Of a stretch of DNA of 42,914 bases, positions 39,862 through 42,914 are shown one piece after another (position 1 is the stretch's first letter; each line of letters starts with the position of its first letter). The notes below the pieces were generated by a model. That model was given only the letters and a program-made list of their open reading frames with translations. It did no database searches and was not told the DNA's origin. Location: positions 1-42,914 of the forward strand of contig DYKZ01000004.1 in NCBI GenBank assembly GCA_020722345.1. The letters run 5' to 3'. The stretch is from Anaerolinea thermophila (lineage in GTDB: Bacteria; Chloroflexota; Anaerolineae; Anaerolineales; Villigracilaceae). The translations under genes were made by a program, and so were the position numbers.

Positions 39862-41540
39862 GGATCAAGCACATCGAAATAGAAAACTACCGTTCCATCA
39901 AGACGCTTGAATTAGACGTCCCTCAGGTCTGTGCCTTCGTGGGTCCGAATAACGCCGGAAAGAGCAATATTCTCACTGCAATTTACAAAGTGCTCGGTCG
40001 GGACTGGGTCACCGTCAACTCATTCGATCTTGACGACATCCACTGGCGCAACCCGGAAGCGGATATGAGAATAACCGTCACCTTCGACCCGCCCGTGGAG
40101 TACCGGCGCTTCAAACAAGCCGATCCGGTCAAGATACCAACGTTCTCCTTTGAATATACCCGATACAAGGTGGGGGAAAGCAAGGGAAAGCGAAGGCTGG
40201 AACAGAAATGCCTGGCACAAGACGGCAAGCCTCCGATGGTCTTGAAGAAGGCCCCTAAGAAAGGTGAAAAACATGAGTTTGAACCTCTGGTCAACATCCC
40301 GTCGGAAATCCGCGAGAGCGTTCCCCTGATTTATATCGGGACCAACCGCTCTTTGAAGGAGCAGCTCCCTTCAGCCCGTTATTCTCTGCTTCGACAACTT
40401 CTTGAGGATGTCAATCGTGACCTTCATGATCCTTCCCGGACCGTCACTGTCCCGGACGGCGAGGAGTCTGAAAGGCCCATGCCAAGGGCCGCTCGTTTCA
40501 GGGAACTCATGGAGAACGCCATGGAACTTCTGCGCACCGAATCGTTCGTTCAACTTGAGCAATCCATCAAAGAAAACGCCCTCCGCCAACTTGGTTTCGA
40601 TCCGGCGGTGGACGGCGACAACCTTGATCTTTACTTCTCTCCGTTCGACACGATGGACTTCTACAAAGCGCTCGACCTACGTGTGCGCGAGGGAGATTTC
40701 ACCATCAGCGCGACCGAACTCGGTGAAGGAATTCAAAACGCCTTGGTCCTGGCGATCCTTCAAGCGTTTGAAGCGCGCCGCAAGCAAGGCGCGATCCTAT
40801 TGATCGAAGAGCCGGAGATGTTCCTCCATCCGCAGATGCAACGCTCGCTCTACAAGACGCTCCGTGAAATCGGGAAGACCAATCAAGTCATTTACACCAC
40901 TCATTCTCCCCATTTCGTCGCCGTTCCGTATTATGACCAGGTGGCACTGGTTAGAAAGAACGATAACGGCACATGTGCAACGCTTTCGGATCTTCCGATG
41001 GATGATAAGCGGAAAGAGAAACTTTTGAAGGAACTCGATCCGGAACGGAATGAGTTGTTTTTCGCAACGCGGGTCCTCTTTGTCGAAGGGGATACGGAGA
41101 AACTCGCCTTTCCGGAATACGCACGTCGCTTGGGCCTCGACTTGGACAAGGCGGGCGCTTCCATCGTCGAGGTCGGCGGTAAGCGAAACCTGATCGAATT
41201 CTGTCGGATCGCAAGGTCCTTCAATATACCATTCGGCGTCGTCTATGACGAAGATTCACCGGAAATCAAAGACAAGAAAGAAGAAACGAATTACAACACG
41301 GAGCTGGACGCCCTCGGTGTCGATGGGAACCATTCGTGGCGCTTTACGAAAACTTATGAGGATGAATTAAAGACCGCAGTCGGCGGCGACACCGAATATC
41401 AGCGGATGTGTCAGAAGTATCCCAACACCGGCAAGCCGACGAGGGCCCGGCTCATCGCGGCCGATCCGACTACTGTTGTTCCTAAGAAAGTGAATGACAT
41501 CCTCATATGGCTGTCCGGGACCAAGGAGGCAGGCCTATGA
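39858..41540 (+). CDS. OLD-family ATPase with C-terminal TOPRIM nuclease domain
   Basis: 560 aa; Walker A GPNNAGKSNILTAI, Walker B ILLIEEPEMFLHPQMQ, YTTHSPHFV, TOPRIM VLFVEGDTEKLAFPEYARRLGL and VVYDEDSPEIKD. Confidence 0.9.
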
Positions 41541-42914
41541 CAAACACCCTCTTCATCCGCCTGCTCCACCATGAGGACAAGGGCGCGGCGCTGGCCGGGC
41601 GTATAACGGCGTTGCGCGAGGGCCGAGGCGACGGCGATGTCTATGCCGTCAATCCTGATTCCTTTCGGCAGGTGCCCAACACGCCGTTTTGCTATTGGGT
41701 GAGCGGACGCATCCGGCGGCTGTTCAAAGAACTGCCGCCCTTTGAAAGCGAAGGCCGGACTGTGAAACAGGGGTTGGCCACGGCCGACGATTTCCGCTTC
41801 GTGCGCGCCTGGTGGGAGGTGCCGGCGGAGAGGATTCTTGACGGTGGGCGGTATGCGGCAGGCGGTGAGCAGAAGGATGGGGAAGAAAAGTGGACCGAGG
41901 AGCGGATTCGGGATTTTCAGGCCTGGTGCCGGCGAAGAACCTACGAAGGCAAACGCTGGGTCCCCTTCGCCAAGGGCGGCGAATACTCCCCCTACTACGC
42001 CGACATCCACCTCGTCGTGAATTGGGCGAAGGAAGGGGCGGAGATACGGAACAACCTTAATGATAAAGGCGGTATTCGCTCAAATGTATGGATGCTCCGT
42101 GATACTGCTACGAACTACTTTTTCCGCCCCGGGCTGACGTGGCCGTTGCGCACGCAGCAATTTGGCACGCGCTCATTACCAGCGAGTTGCATTTTTGGAC
42201 ACAAGGGACCGGCAGCCTTCACGTCAACCGGCGATAACGGAGCACTGCTTTCATTGCTTTCACTCATGTTGTCCCGTCCTTTCGACATGCTGGTCGAGTT
42301 GAGTTTGAATGCCGCGGACAAGACCGCGCGCTCGTTCGAGGTCGGCATCCTCCAAGGAGTGCCTATCCCAGAGCTTACGCAGAATGGGCAGGCACGGCTG
42401 GCGAGATCGGCCCAGAGCACCTGGTCACTCAAGCGTTCTCTCGATTTGTTCGAGGAAGTCTCTCATGCCTGCACCCTACCGGCACTTCTTCAGGTTCAAG
42501 GTGAGACCATTACCGATCGAGCATCGGCCTATGAAAAGCAGGCTGCCGAAACTGAGGCGGGACTACGGAGAATCCAATCCGAGATTGACGAAATCATTTT
42601 CGATCTGTATGGGTTCATCGAGGAGGAGCGGAAGCCTACGGTCGGTAATCGGGGGCTGGTCGTCGCTGAGCAATCCGAAGAAGATGATTCCATTGGAGGG
42701 GAAGAAGCCATCGAAGCCGCGCCCGGTGAGAGCCGACCGCTGATCACCGCCCTTTTCCTTTCTTGGTGTGTCGGCGTTACGTTCGGCCGTTGGGACATCC
42801 GCATCGCCATTGACCCGTCGCTCGCGCCGAAACTTCCCGATCCCTTTGACCCGCTTCCTGTCTGCCCGCCGGGGATGCTGGTCGGGCCGGACGGCCTGCC
42901 GGCCGAACCGAACC
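41537..42914 (+). CDS. pglX: PglX C-terminal (specificity) half, runs off the window
   Basis: Open frame with no stop to the window end (hence not in the ORF track): MTNTLFIRLLHHEDKGAALAGRITALREGRGDGDVYAVNPDSFRQVPNTPFCYWVSGRIRRLF...NAADKTARSFEVGILQGVPIPEL. Confidence 0.8.
   Translation, partial: MTNTLFIRLLHHEDKGAALAGRITALREGRGDGDVYAVNPDSFRQVPNTPFCYWVSGRIRRLFKELPPFESEGRTVKQGLATADDFRFVRAWWEVPAERILDGGRYAAGGEQKDGEEKWTEERIRDFQAWCRRRTYEGKRWVPFAKGGEYSPYYADIHLVVNWAKEGAEIRNNLNDKGGIRSNVWMLRDTATNYFFRPGLTWPLRTQQFGTRSLPASCIFGHKGPAAFTSTGDNGALLSLLSLMLSRPFDMLVELSLNAADKTARSFEVGILQGVPIPELTQNGQARLARSAQSTWSLKRSLDLFEEVSHACTLPALLQVQGETITDRASAYEKQAAETEAGLRRIQSEIDEIIFDLYGFIEEERKPTVGNRGLVVAEQSEEDDSIGGEEAIEAAPGESRPLITALFLSWCVGVTFGRWDIRIAIDPSLAPKLPDPFDPLPVCPPGMLVGPDGLPAEPN

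Overview
GC-rich window read as four blocks. (1) 1-1.56 kb, minus strand: XRE/ImmA-IrrE regulator gene coupled to a PIN-domain gene whose C-terminus appears frameshifted, with a strong sigma70-like promoter overlapped by an inverted repeat. (2) 1.65-28.7 kb, plus strand: long contractile-tail cluster (sheath, tube, gp26-like protein with a candidate -1 frameshift, 1301-aa tape measure, gpD-like hub, M15 peptidase and holin-like genes, spike, PAAR, gp25, baseplate J, tail protein I, DUF4815-type protein, glycosidase-like tip protein). No capsid, portal or terminase gene is seen in the window. (3) 28.9-31.9 kb: four-gene amidoligase / unknown / class II glutamine amidotransferase / gamma-glutamylcyclotransferase cassette. 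(4) 32.0 kb to the window end: BREX locus, type-6-like in gene order (XRE, brxE, brxA, brxB, brxC, pglX), continuing beyond the window. The most striking observation is that pglX is encoded as two separate polypeptides, a methyltransferase half and a C-terminal/specificity half, with a complete OLD-family ATPase-TOPRIM gene between them, joined by ATGA overlaps on both sides. Other notable observations: a roughly 34-bp element present three times at module boundaries in the tail cluster, and a T TTT TTG slippery heptamer leading into the -1 frame just upstream of the tape measure. All family assignments come from reading translations and motifs; no database search was run.
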